Shown: positions 9,601 to 16,731 of the stretch, one piece after another | Layout of the letters: every line of letters starts with the position of its first letter | Numbering within the stretch: the stretch's first letter is position 1 | NCBI GenBank assembly: GCA_902493665.1 | Contig: CABUQL010000003.1 | Coordinates: 1-20,799, forward strand | Length of the DNA: 20,799 nt | Direction: 5' to 3' | Origin: an uncultured Eubacteriales bacterium | GTDB taxonomy: Bacteria; Bacillota; Clostridia; UMGS1810 | Notes under the pieces: model-generated | Seen by the model: only the letters and a program-made list of their open reading frames with translations | The model's database searches: none | What the model was told of the DNA's origin: nothing | Made by a program: the position numbers and the translations under genes

Positions 9601-9804
9601 TTCAGCTCTTGTGATTGTTGCATCCGGGTTGAAATTACCTTTGTCGTCGCCTGTGAATAATCCAAGCTGTGACAATGTTGTAACAGCACTTGCATATGTA
9701 GCGTCATCTGCAACGTCCGGGAATACTGAACCTGCAAATGCAGCTGTGCTCATCATCATTGCGAAAACGATAACAAGTGCCAACACTTTTTTGAGATTTT
9801 TCAT
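6664..9804 (-). CDS. Secreted SLH-domain surface (S-layer-type) protein
   Basis: This is a secreted protein of 1046 residues. A 24-residue signal peptide (MKNLKKVLALVIVFAMMM then STAAFA) is probably cleaved after AFA. Three SLH domains follow at about 26-78, 87-137 and 148-190; these bind cell-wall polymers. The first keeps the ITRAE motif; in the second it is VKYEE and in the third APRAV. The remaining 850 residues are Asp/Lys/Ser/Thr-rich, strand-like and unrecognised, and the tail is an acidic Glu/Lys/Thr-rich segment. I find no cysteine in the protein. ATG 9804 was chosen because GGGAGGA sits 10 nt away; an in-frame TTG at 9813 is too close. Neighbouring genes often use GCG and CCG, whereas this one favours GCT, ACT and GAA, as expected of a highly expressed gene. 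The strong promoter and terminator fit a major S-layer protein, but that is inference. Confidence 0.9.
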   Translation of the reverse strand: MKNLKKVLALVIVFAMMMSTAAFAGSVFPDVADDATYASAVTTLSQLGLFTGDDKGNFNPDATITRAEYAVIMTRLAGITASGTADFTDVPASHWATGYINAASQNGLIKGYGDGNFGPEDPVKYEEAVTMLIRALGYEPLAVSKGGYPQGYITVASQYGLLAGVTGTQGAGAPRAVVAVMTYNALDIPVVEQTGFGTDVKYEIMKKNDDHDKATLLTRLGIYKLGGVTVANEKVAYVGSVEDKGYIQIRVTDDYDNPVKALSFDDKGKLTEGKEYQFKDENGLTENIMAMNATFYLKEYASNKYEVVAAELDDGSTDSVVIDAADIDLAETKFDKASVAYYKDGASKTSTLKLEPFNGSERKYSIVVNNTVIEDGSDYTQFITDFNNDKFTGDVEFIDWDNNNKYDIVKFTVYTHVIVDSVNKNAGTITTYNKGAKKIDLDVDNDDAVVSVKDTKGNAVDYTTLKEYDVLALIVAPYDLTSLNDASYTSLDVVVLGDSKVTGKVKGQGKDSSTNEAYITIDGKRYTVTDEKTMYTENDIDLGSEGDFFIGIDGKVVGFKGSKSSNSNYGFVISAYAPDGSSNANMTILNKEGKVVTYNYASKIEFINPDSENSVKISLTDTDFKDVNKIVKDTTWASIFSAKNVKKSLAKAFDADLVALKDYGTGKESDADKELVIKERLIKFDVNASGELDEIIPSSTKSSSDFTAYIAGTEASPVTYKASTQKLDRALADDAVIFNIDWDDFNDSTIKDLTFLVDDDEYSAVLYDKNDDAEYGAVVLKNSDATFVSGSPLAIVTDVEDTEDADGEKTLTITATVAGETKTIVFNDDTDNKTTVGSSWSDIKFGTILLYNADAKGIVDAYAVVGKVSYDSNNENPEFAFNKDFKTNPSKFNVDPSKATDDDAYYFGVLTKNGSKAVDINVIDRVSADKSSSVSLSGLSNADEYYFTKKGRNKSLTVGTSVDSIEEASTDSNYLVLVRVNEDSIQEIFAFNREYTDAEISKITPASTSEVKAEEVKKETKTETEVKAEDTVKEETVELEDVEIDL

Positions 9805-9836
9805 AATTCTCAAATCCTCCCTTATAATATGTATTT

Positions 9837-9878
9837 TGAAAGAGATGTTTTACTCGTGTTTAAGCTGCATCTCTTTCA
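9837..9878 (-). promoter_or_regulatory. 5' leader stem-loop of the SLH gene
   Basis: Perfect 11-bp arms TGAAAGAGATG / CATCTCTTTCA (9837-9847 and 9868-9878) flank a 20-nt loop in the roughly 110-nt leader, about 15 nt upstream of the ribosome binding site. No T-tract follows, so a role in mRNA stability or translation is likelier than termination. Confidence 0.6.
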
Positions 9879-9922
9879 TCACAACTTAACACTATCAAAC
9901 TTTAACGTCTGACTCTGTGTTC

Positions 9923-9951
9923 ATTTTAGCATAGGAAACCCATACCGTCAA
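9923..9951 (-). promoter_or_regulatory. Strong extended -10 promoter of the SLH gene
   Basis: On the minus strand TTGACG (9951-9946), a 17-bp spacer and TAAAAT (9928-9923) are visible, with the extended -10 dinucleotide (TGC before TAAAAT). Transcription would start near 9916. It fits a highly transcribed gene. Confidence 0.82.
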
Positions 9952-10053
9952 GAACAATTTATTGTTGTAACAGAAATGTAAAAATACCGAAATATTATTA
10001 CGATTTCTGAAAAACACTTGTAACAATTCGCGCGTTTTTTGCACAATTTTTAA

Positions 10054-11664
10054 TTATTTCCCGTTTTTTCTGTCTGCCGCTGCCGAAATAAAGCTTGCAA
10101 AAAGCGGATGCGGTTTGTTCGGACGGGATTTAAATTCGGGGTGGAACTGAACTCCCACATGCCATTTATTCGCCGGAAGCTCAATTATTTCGACGAGATT
10201 TTCGTCGGGCGATGTTCCCGAAATGAATATGCCGTTGTTTTTGAAGTCTTCTCTGAATTTGTTTCCGAATTCGTAGCGGTGGCGGTGGCGTTCATATATA
10301 AGAGGCATATTGTAAAGCTCTCTGCATTTGCCGCCTTCTTTTAAGCTGCACGGATACTGACCGAGGCGCATCGTTCCGCCCATATCGGAAATTTCTTTCT
10401 GTTCGTCCATAATGTCAATTACGGGGTGTGTTGTTTTGGGATTAAACTCCGTGCTGTGAGCGTCTTCATAGCCCAAAACATTTCTTGCGTATTCAACAAC
10501 CGCAAGCTGCATGCCGAGACATATTCCGAAAAGCGGAATATCGTTTACTCTCGCATACTCAATTGAATATATCATTCCGTCAATTCCTCTGTCGCCGAAG
10601 CCGCCGGGAACTATTACGCCGTCGACATCCGACAGATAAGAAGCAACATTTTCTTTTGTAACAAGCTCGGAATCAACCCACTTGATATTTACGTTTGCGT
10701 TGTTTGCGATTCCGCCGTGTTTGAGAGATTCAACCACACTTATGTATGCATCGTGAAGTGCAACGTATTTTCCGACAAGTGCAATTGTAACTTCATCTTT
10801 GATATTTCTGATTTTTTCAACCATTGCCTTCCAGTTTGAAAGGTCGGGGTCTTTGTCCGTAAGCTTAAGTCTGTCGCAGGCAACTTTTGCAAGACCTGCG
10901 TTTTCAAGCATAAGCGGAACTTCATATATAATAGAAGCGTTTGTGTTTTCAATTACCGCTTCGGGTTTTATGTTACAGAAAAGTCCGATTTTTTCTTTGA
11001 AATCCTGTGTAAGACCGATCTCCGTTCTGCAAACGATTATATCCGGCTGGATTCCGAGCCCCAAAAGCTCTTTTACACTGTGCTGGGTGGGTTTGCTCTT
11101 CTGTTCGCCCGACTGCGAAAGATACGGAACGAGCGTTAAGTGAACATAAAGGCAGTTTTCTTTTCCGACATCCGCCGAAACCTGTCTTATCGCTTCAAGG
11201 TACGGAAGGCTTTCGATATCGCCGACCGTTCCGCCGATTTCCGTAATTACAATGTCTGTGTTCGTTGTTTTTGCAACACTGTAAATTTTATCTTTAATTT
11301 CGTTTGTTATATGCGGAATAACCTGAACCGTTCCGCCCAAAAAATCGCCGCGGCGTTCTTTTGAAATTACCGACCAGTAAATTTTACCTGTTGTAACATT
11401 ACTGTCTACACTTAAATTTTCGTTGATAAATCTTTCATAATGACCCAGATCAAGGTCTGTTTCAGCTCCGTCGTCCGTAACAAAAACCTCGCCGTGCTGA
11501 TACGGACTCATCGTTCCGGGGTCTACGTTAATATACGGGTCGAACTTCTGAATTGTTACCTTCAGACCGCGCGCTTTTAAGAGTCTGCCAAGCGATGCCG
11601 CCGTAATACCTTTTCCGAGACCCGATACAACGCCGCCCGTTACAAATATATATTTAACCGACAA
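10054..11664 (-). CDS. pyrG: CTP synthase (glutamine-hydrolysing)
   Basis: CTP synthase aminates UTP to CTP using ATP and glutamine, the last step of pyrimidine nucleotide synthesis. The 536-residue product is full length. The synthetase domain opens with KYIFVTGGVVSGLGKGI (residues 4-20), then QKFDPYINVDPGTMSP (39-54) and GEVFVTDDGAETDLDLGHYE (58-77). The glutaminase domain has GGFGDRG (354-360), the nucleophile loop GICLGMQ with Cys382, and the triad partners His508 and Glu510 in VQFHPE. The start codon is TTG, preceded by AAGGGGGA at good spacing; it places the family N-terminus correctly and there is no better ATG. It has its own promoter. I see no clear terminator behind the gene and no GGGC-type initial transcribed sequence of the Bacillus pyrG attenuation system. 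Confidence 0.98.
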   Translation of the reverse strand: MSVKYIFVTGGVVSGLGKGITAASLGRLLKARGLKVTIQKFDPYINVDPGTMSPYQHGEVFVTDDGAETDLDLGHYERFINENLSVDSNVTTGKIYWSVISKERRGDFLGGTVQVIPHITNEIKDKIYSVAKTTNTDIVITEIGGTVGDIESLPYLEAIRQVSADVGKENCLYVHLTLVPYLSQSGEQKSKPTQHSVKELLGLGIQPDIIVCRTEIGLTQDFKEKIGLFCNIKPEAVIENTNASIIYEVPLMLENAGLAKVACDRLKLTDKDPDLSNWKAMVEKIRNIKDEVTIALVGKYVALHDAYISVVESLKHGGIANNANVNIKWVDSELVTKENVASYLSDVDGVIVPGGFGDRGIDGMIYSIEYARVNDIPLFGICLGMQLAVVEYARNVLGYEDAHSTEFNPKTTHPVIDIMDEQKEISDMGGTMRLGQYPCSLKEGGKCRELYNMPLIYERHRHRYEFGNKFREDFKNNGIFISGTSPDENLVEIIELPANKWHVGVQFHPEFKSRPNKPHPLFASFISAAADRKNGK

Positions 11665-11728
11665 CTTTTTTCCCCCTTCGAAAGCTATTGTATTTCAATT
11701 TTTCAAATTAATATCCATTATCCTTATT

Positions 11729-11757
11729 ATTTTATAATTTTATATCTTTTTTGTCAA
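11729..11757 (-). promoter_or_regulatory. Sigma-A promoter of pyrG
   Basis: TTGACA (minus strand, 11757-11752), a 17-bp spacer and TAAAAT (11734-11729) lie in the AT-rich gap after tgt. This gives a leader of about 60 nt before the TTG start. A second TTGACA lies just upstream on the same strand. Confidence 0.8.
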
Positions 11758-11774
11758 TAGAATTTGTCAATTTA

Positions 11775-12905
11775 TTATATTCTTTGTGAAAAATCGGCAA
11801 TTTTTTGTTCTTTATACTTTGCAAAACTGCCATTTTCAATAGCTTCGCGGATTTCCTTCATCAAATTATTGTAAAAATAAAGGTTGTGTAGAACGCAAAG
11901 CCGCATTGCAAGCATTTCTTTTGCTTTAAAAAGATGTCTGATATACGCTCTCGAATAATGTCTGCACGCCTCACAGCCGCACTCTTCGTCTATCGGACGC
12001 ATATCACGTTCATATTTTGCGTTCAAAAGATTCATATATCCGTGCTGAGTAAAAAGATTTGCGTGTCTTGCGTTTCTCGCCGCTATAACACAGTCGAAAA
12101 AGTCGATTCCTCGGTCAACCGATTCCAAAATGTTAACAGGCGTTCCCACACCCATAAGGTATCTCGGTTTATCCTCCGGCGCATAGGGAAGAACGGCATC
12201 TAAAGTTTCGTACATTTCAGCATGCGTTTCACCCACGGCAAGTCCGCCGATTGCATACCCGTCAAGGTCAAGCTTTGCGATGGTTTTCATATTTTCGATT
12301 CGAAGGTCGGCAAACGTTGCGCCCTGATTTATTCCGAAAAGCATTTGATTTTTGTTGATTGTACCGTCAAGCGAATTAAGACGTTTCATCTCGGCTTTGC
12401 ATCTTTCAAGCCAGCGCATTGTAAGCTCGCTCGATTGTTTTGCATATTCATATTTTGTCGGAAGTGCAACACATTCATCAAAAGCCATCGCTATTGTCGA
12501 CGCAAGGTTTGACTGTATACGCATGCTTTCTTCGGGACCCATAAAAATTTTTCTTCCGTCTATGTGTGAAGAAAAATAAACGCCTTCTTCTTTGATTTTA
12601 CGGAGCTTTGCAAGCGAAAACACCTGAAATCCGCCGCTGTCGGTAAGTATCGGTCTGTCCCAATTTATAAATTTGTGAAGTCCGCCGAGGTCTTTTATAA
12701 CTTCGTCGCCCGGGCGGAGATGAAGATGATACGTATTTGAAAGCTCAATCTGGCAGCCGACATCATACAAATCCATTGTGGACACTGCGCCTTTTATTGC
12801 GCCGAGCGTTCCCACGTTCATAAAAACAGGCGTCTGCACCGTTCCGTGAACCGTTGTAAATTCGCCGCGTCTTGCTCTGTTTTCCTTTTTTAATATTTTA
12901 AACAT
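11775..12905 (-). CDS. tgt: Queuine/preQ1 tRNA-ribosyltransferase (TGT)
   Basis: Bacterial TGT exchanges guanine-34 of tRNAs with GUN anticodons for preQ1, the entry step of queuosine formation on tRNA. The 376-residue length is normal. Features seen are LTDSGGFQVFSL with the catalytic Asp89, GGLAVGE (220-226), and the nucleophile region RGIDFFDCV with Asp271. The zinc site is C309-x-C311-xx-C314 with H340. After the nucleophile the sequence reads DCVIAARNARHA, where most bacterial enzymes have DCVxPTRNARNG; the change is worth noting but the core DCV and RNAR are kept. The ATG follows TAGGAAA. The gene lies 32 bp downstream of queA in the same direction, and the pair work consecutively in one pathway. 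Confidence 0.97.
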   Translation of the reverse strand: MFKILKKENRARRGEFTTVHGTVQTPVFMNVGTLGAIKGAVSTMDLYDVGCQIELSNTYHLHLRPGDEVIKDLGGLHKFINWDRPILTDSGGFQVFSLAKLRKIKEEGVYFSSHIDGRKIFMGPEESMRIQSNLASTIAMAFDECVALPTKYEYAKQSSELTMRWLERCKAEMKRLNSLDGTINKNQMLFGINQGATFADLRIENMKTIAKLDLDGYAIGGLAVGETHAEMYETLDAVLPYAPEDKPRYLMGVGTPVNILESVDRGIDFFDCVIAARNARHANLFTQHGYMNLLNAKYERDMRPIDEECGCEACRHYSRAYIRHLFKAKEMLAMRLCVLHNLYFYNNLMKEIREAIENGSFAKYKEQKIADFSQRI

Positions 12906-12937
12906 AATTTCCTACCTTATTATATATGAGTAACTTT

Positions 12938-13956
12938 TTACTTTATAAACATTGCGTCGCCAAAACTGAAAAATCTGTATTTTTCATCGACTGCGCACTT
13001 ATATGCCTTATCGATATTCTCTTTTCCCGCAAGCGCACTTACAAGCATCAGAAGCGTTGATTCGGGAAGATGGAAGTTTGTAATAAGCGCATCAACAATT
13101 TTAAATTTATACGGCGGATAAATAAAAATCCCCGTTTCGCCGCTTTGCGCACTGACAAATCCGTCATCTGAGCCGACAGTTTCAAGAACGCGTGTTGAAG
13201 TTGTTCCGACAGAAATTACTCTGCCGCCGTTTTTCTTTGTTTCGTTTATGATATCGGCAGTTTCTGCGTTTATACTGTAATATTCCGTATGCATTTTATG
13301 ATTTTTAACGTCGTCAACTTTAACGGGACGAAATGTTCCCAGTCCCACGTGCAAAGTAAGATACGCGATGTTTACGCCCATATCTTTTATTTCCCGCAAT
13401 AATTCTTTTGTGAAGTGCAGTCCCGCCGTAGGCGCCGCCGCAGAACCGTCATTTTTTGCATAAACCGTCTGGTAACGCTGCTTGTCGGCAAGCTTATGCG
13501 TGATGTACGGCGGAAGCGGCATTTGACCGAGCTCGTCCAAAACATTTTCAAAAAGACCGTCGTAATAAAACTTTACAAGCCTGTTTCCGCTCTCCATATG
13601 CTCAATAACTTCAGCTTTAAGCTTTCCGCCGCCGAATTCAAACTTTGCACCAACCTTTGCCTTTTTTCCGGGGCGGAGTATAACCTCCCAGACATCCGTC
13701 GAATGTCTTTTCAAAAGCAAAAACTCAATTTTTCCGCCACTGCCTTCTTTTGCGCCGTAAAGTCTTGCCGGAATAACCTTGGTATCGTTAAGCACAAGGC
13801 AGTCGCCTTTTTTAAGATAATTTTTAATATCATAAAATTTTTTATGCTCAATATTTCCCGTTTTTCTATCAAGCACCAAAAGACGTGACGACGCTCTGTC
13901 CTCTAAGGGGTCCTGAGCTCTTTCGGCAAATCGTAGTAAAAATCACTTGTTTTCAT
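12938..13956 (-). CDS. queA: QueA, S-adenosylmethionine:tRNA ribosyltransferase-isomerase, frame broken near the N-terminus
   Basis: QueA transfers and isomerises the ribosyl moiety of AdoMet onto preQ1-modified tRNA, giving epoxyqueuosine. The natural start is ATG 13956 (AAGGAA upstream), encoding MKTSDFYYDLPKEL, which is the family N-terminus. The frame then meets TAG after RTP. The next frame resumes as QDPLEDRASSRLLVLDRKTG and stays open to 12938. Comparison with the family motif ELIAQDP shows 7 nt missing at about 13915. Restoring them gives 1026 nt, 341 residues, the normal length. Motifs present (restored numbering) are LNDTKVIPARLYG (58-70), AAAPTAGLHFT (175-185) and HVGLGTFRPV (205-214). 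As read, only a 313-residue product from a TTG without a ribosome binding site is possible. It may be real decay or a sequence error. It sits between the spoIID-like gene and tgt. Confidence 0.9.
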
Positions 13957-13982
13957 TTAATCATTTCCTTAAATTTATGTAA

Positions 13983-15244
13983 TTATTCAACTGTTGTTCC
14001 GGGGAAGTAATATGTAAGAATCTGCGCTGCAGTGTAGCCTTTTTCCGCCATCGCTTTTGCGCCCCACTGGCTCATTCCTATTCTGTGTCCCCAGCCTTTT
14101 CCGTTAAACGCAAACGTTGTTTCACCGTTTGCCGGATATCCTTTCATAACGGCATCGATAAGGCTTTCGTTCTTTGTTTTGTAAACGCTCGGAAGCACCG
14201 ATTTTATAGAAAGCCATGCATTTTTGAGCGTCAGTTCGCCGCCGAAAACATTTACCGTGTAAAACTGGCTTTTAAGTCCGAGAAAAGTTCTTGTTTTTTC
14301 GTTTTTCAAAACATGCTGTCCGTTGTCGCCCTTTATAACGAGGTTGTAAACAGTGCCGTTGTCAGCACCGTCTATATAAATATCGATAATGTTTCCAATG
14401 TCAACACCCGCCGCGGCAAGCTTTTCTTTAATCTGCGATGCCGTAAAGCTTGCGGTCCAGTTTGAATAAGACGCTCCGCCGCATTTTCAAAAGGATCGTC
14501 AACACTTATAAGGTACGGAAAACTGCTGCCCCAAACATATTTTACATTTGCGGTTTTTCCGCCGTCCGACGAAAAGAAAAATGTCTGCGCCGTTTTGCCG
14601 TTGTATTTAACGGTTTGTCCTCTTGTTTCGTCAACCGCCTGACGTGTTCTTGCGGTTTCGCTCGAAAGGCCCGGATAAACCTGGCTTGCCTGTGTTGTGC
14701 AAAGATTAAAGCCGTATGAGCTGTATTTGTTCCGGTTGTTGATTGCATATGTTCTTGCGCATATTGCCTGTGCTTTAAGCGCCTCGAGATGCCATGACGG
14801 CGACATTTCTTTGCCGATTACCGAATAAAGATATTCTTCAAGTCCGACTTCGTTTATGATTGTCATAAGATTTTGCGACTGCAAAAGAATAATATTTCCT
14901 CTGTAGCGTACACCGTTTACCGAAACAATACCGTTTTTCGGACGTACGGAAAGTTCGCTTTTATCGGTATTTTCATAAATTCCGTTTATTTCGATAACAC
15001 CGTTTGCGTTGATGAGTGCAAAAAGCTCGTTTTGAAAAGCGTCCGCAACCTGTTCAAAAACGCCGTTTTTGACCGTTCCTATTAAAAATCCGCCGTCGCT
15101 TTTAAGCGTTACGCAGTTTTTTGCCGTCGAACCGAAAAACAGTCCGAGCCTTATGGTTTCATATCCGCCGCCTGCCGCATATGATGTAAATGAAGCCGTC
15201 AGAAAAGTTAACGCAAGCAGTATGGATAAAATTCTCTTTTTCAT
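13983..15244 (-). CDS. SpoIID/LytB-domain secreted protein, frame broken mid-gene
   Basis: SpoIID/LytB proteins are membrane-anchored or exported peptidoglycan lytic transglycosylases or their amidase enhancers; SpoIID strips denuded glycans during engulfment in sporulation. The start ATG 15244 follows GGAAGAGGA by 7 nt. A signal peptide (MKKRILSILLALTFLTASFT then SYA) comes first. The conserved block LEEYLYSVIGKEMSPSW contains the putative catalytic Glu146, followed by LKAQAICARTYA. After residue 256 (about 14475) the frame shifts. The other frame continues with ASYSNWTASFTASQIKEKL and ends in the family C-terminus GWGHRIGMSQWGAKAMAEKG then YTAAQILTYYFPGT. One missing nucleotide explains it: 1262+1 nt gives 420 residues. 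It lies 26 bp upstream of queA and has its own promoter. Whether it is the sporulation SpoIID or a paralogue is not decidable here. Confidence 0.88.
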
Positions 15245-15299
15245 ATGTAAATCCTCTTCCCAAGTGTATTTTAAAAACGTGTTTGGCATATATAATATA

Positions 15300-15328
15300 A
15301 GAATAAATTATTGCGGGCGATATGTCAA
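15300..15328 (-). promoter_or_regulatory. Promoter of the spoIID-like - queA - tgt cluster
   Basis: On the minus strand TTGACA (15328-15323), 17 bp and TATTCT (15305-15300) are seen. It is back to back with the lysine-operon promoter. The -10 match is moderate. A vegetative promoter fits queA and tgt better than a sporulation-specific one. Confidence 0.55.
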
Positions 15329-15355
15329 GTTTTTTCGAATATTTGTAATAAATTA

Positions 15356-15384
15356 TTGACTTATACACGATATAATGGTATTAT
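15356..15384 (+). promoter_or_regulatory. Promoter of the lysine-biosynthesis operon
   Basis: TTGACT (15356-15361), a 17-bp spacer and TATTAT (15379-15384) place the transcription start near 15391, exactly at the first bases of the riboswitch aptamer. Confidence 0.75.
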
Positions 15385-15390
15385 ATATGC

Positions 15391-15560
15391 TAGATAGAGG
15401 TGCGTTGTCAATAAGTACGGCAATTGAGAATACAGGTTCTTTGATGTTGCATAAAAGGTGGCAATGCCGAAGAAATATGCCCCCTGTAGGGCACATTGTC
15501 TGGGGATGCGCATAATATGCGTATAACTGTCACTTTAATTAAAGTGTTGTGCGTCTTAAA
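15391..15560 (+). ncRNA. Lysine riboswitch (L-box) aptamer
   Basis: The conserved L-box strings occur in order: GATAGAGGTGCG (15393-15404), AAGTACGG, AAAAGGTGGCAATGCCGAAG (about 15453-15472), a CCC-CTGTA-GGG stem (about 15482-15491), TGTCTGGGGATGCG, ACTGTC (about 15526-15531), and the small hairpin CACTTTAATTAAAGTG (15531-15546). This is the known lysine-sensing RNA of Firmicutes. Here it precedes asd-dapA-dapB, whose product pathway leads to lysine, which confirms the assignment. Lysine binding is expected to turn the operon off through the downstream terminator. Confidence 0.92.
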
Positions 15561-15650
15561 AAGATGATCCGGCCGGAAGTTTTGTTTATTCAATTTAAAC
15601 ATTAAAATCCGGCATAAAGTGTTGCGCTATCGTTTGTTTTTAAAAATCGG

Positions 15651-15679
15651 GCGGACGCAAAAAAGCTTCCGCTTTTTTT
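15651..15679 (+). terminator. Riboswitch-controlled terminator
   Basis: GCGGA (15651-15655) pairs with TCCGC (15668-15672) and an inner GC/GC closes an A6 loop; seven T residues follow. GACGCA (15654-15659) overlaps the 5' arm and is the exact complement of TGCGTC (15550-15555) at the 3' edge of the aptamer. This is a ready antiterminator when lysine is absent. Confidence 0.75.
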
Positions 15680-15705
15680 AACATCATAATAAGGAAGTGT
15701 TTTTA

Positions 15706-16707
15706 ATGAAAAAATACAACATTGCCGTTGTAGGCGCAACAGGCATGGTGGGAAGAACATTTTTAAAAGTCTTGGAAGAGTTTAAGCTTCCCGTTGAAAA
15801 TTACTATTTAATGGCTTCAAAAAGAAGCGCCGGAAAAACAGTAAACTTTATGGGAAAAGATTACGTTGTCGAAGAATTAAACGAACACTCGTTTGACAAG
15901 GATATCGACATTGCGCTCTTTTCGGCAGGCGGCTCAACAAGCGAAAAATTCGCTCCCATTGCGGCAGAGCACGGCGTTGTTGTTATAGACAACTCAAGCG
16001 CATGGAGAATGGATCCCAAGGTTCCGCTCGTTGTGCCCGAGGTTAATCCCGACGACATAAAATGGAACAACGGAATCATTGCAAACCCCAACTGCTCTAC
16101 AATTCAGGCAATGGTTGCATTAAAGCCCCTTCACGACAAATACAAAATAAAGAGAGTTGTATACTCAACATATCAGGCGGTTTCGGGTGCAGGTCTTGCG
16201 GGATGGCAGGATCTTGAAAACGGACTTAAGGGCGAAGCTCCCAAAAAGTTCCCGCATCAGATTGCAGGAAACTGCTTGCCTCACATTGACGTATTTCTTC
16301 CTAACGGATACACAAAAGAAGAAATGAAAATGGTTAACGAAACAAGAAAAATTCTCGGCGACGATTCTATTAGAATTACCGCAACAACCGTTCGTGTGCC
16401 TGTTTTCAGCAGTCACAGCGAATCTATAAACGTTGAGTTTTACAATCAGTTTGATTTGGACGAATTAAGAAGCGTTCTCGAAAACGCTCCGGGCATTATT
16501 GTTCAGGACGACGTTGAGCACGATGTTTATCCGCTCGCACTTGACGCCGCAGGCAAAAACGAAACATTTGTCGGCAGAATCAGACGTGATGAAAGCGTTG
16601 AAAGCGGCGTTAATCTCTGGGTTGTTGCCGACAACATAAGAAAAGGCGCGGCTACAAACGCCGTTCAGATTGCACAGAAGCTTATTGAATATTGGGAAAA
16701 CAAGTAA
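15706..16707 (+). CDS. asd: Aspartate-semialdehyde dehydrogenase
   Basis: Asd reduces aspartyl-4-phosphate to aspartate semialdehyde with NADPH, the branch point toward lysine/diaminopimelate and threonine/methionine. The 333-residue product is full length. The nucleotide-binding GATGMVG is at residues 10-16. The active-site loop NPNCSTIQ carries Cys130. The substrate-binding segment RVPVFSSHSES is at 230-240, with His237. ATG 15706 is preferred over an in-frame GTG nine bases upstream because AAGGAAG sits 8 nt before the ATG and overlaps the GTG. It is the first gene behind the lysine riboswitch and is followed 24 bp later by dapA. Confidence 0.98.
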   Translation: MKKYNIAVVGATGMVGRTFLKVLEEFKLPVENYYLMASKRSAGKTVNFMGKDYVVEELNEHSFDKDIDIALFSAGGSTSEKFAPIAAEHGVVVIDNSSAWRMDPKVPLVVPEVNPDDIKWNNGIIANPNCSTIQAMVALKPLHDKYKIKRVVYSTYQAVSGAGLAGWQDLENGLKGEAPKKFPHQIAGNCLPHIDVFLPNGYTKEEMKMVNETRKILGDDSIRITATTVRVPVFSSHSESINVEFYNQFDLDELRSVLENAPGIIVQDDVEHDVYPLALDAAGKNETFVGRIRRDESVESGVNLWVVADNIRKGAATNAVQIAQKLIEYWENK

Positions 16708-16731
16708 TTTTATTTTTGGGAGGGATTTTCT

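Noticed and set aside
11665..11730. pyrG attenuation by reiterative G addition as in Bacillus
   Set aside because: The predicted transcript start lacks GGGC and no terminator hairpin lies in the short leader.
13415..13888. 157-codon frame opposite queA
   Set aside because: It is a shadow of the conserved queA sequence; its arginine-rich start is the complement of the alanine-rich AAAPTAG region.
13900..13925. Programmed -1 frameshift in queA at ACC CCT TAG
   Set aside because: There is no canonical X XXY YYZ slippery heptamer, and a shift would still leave the product two residues short in a conserved motif.
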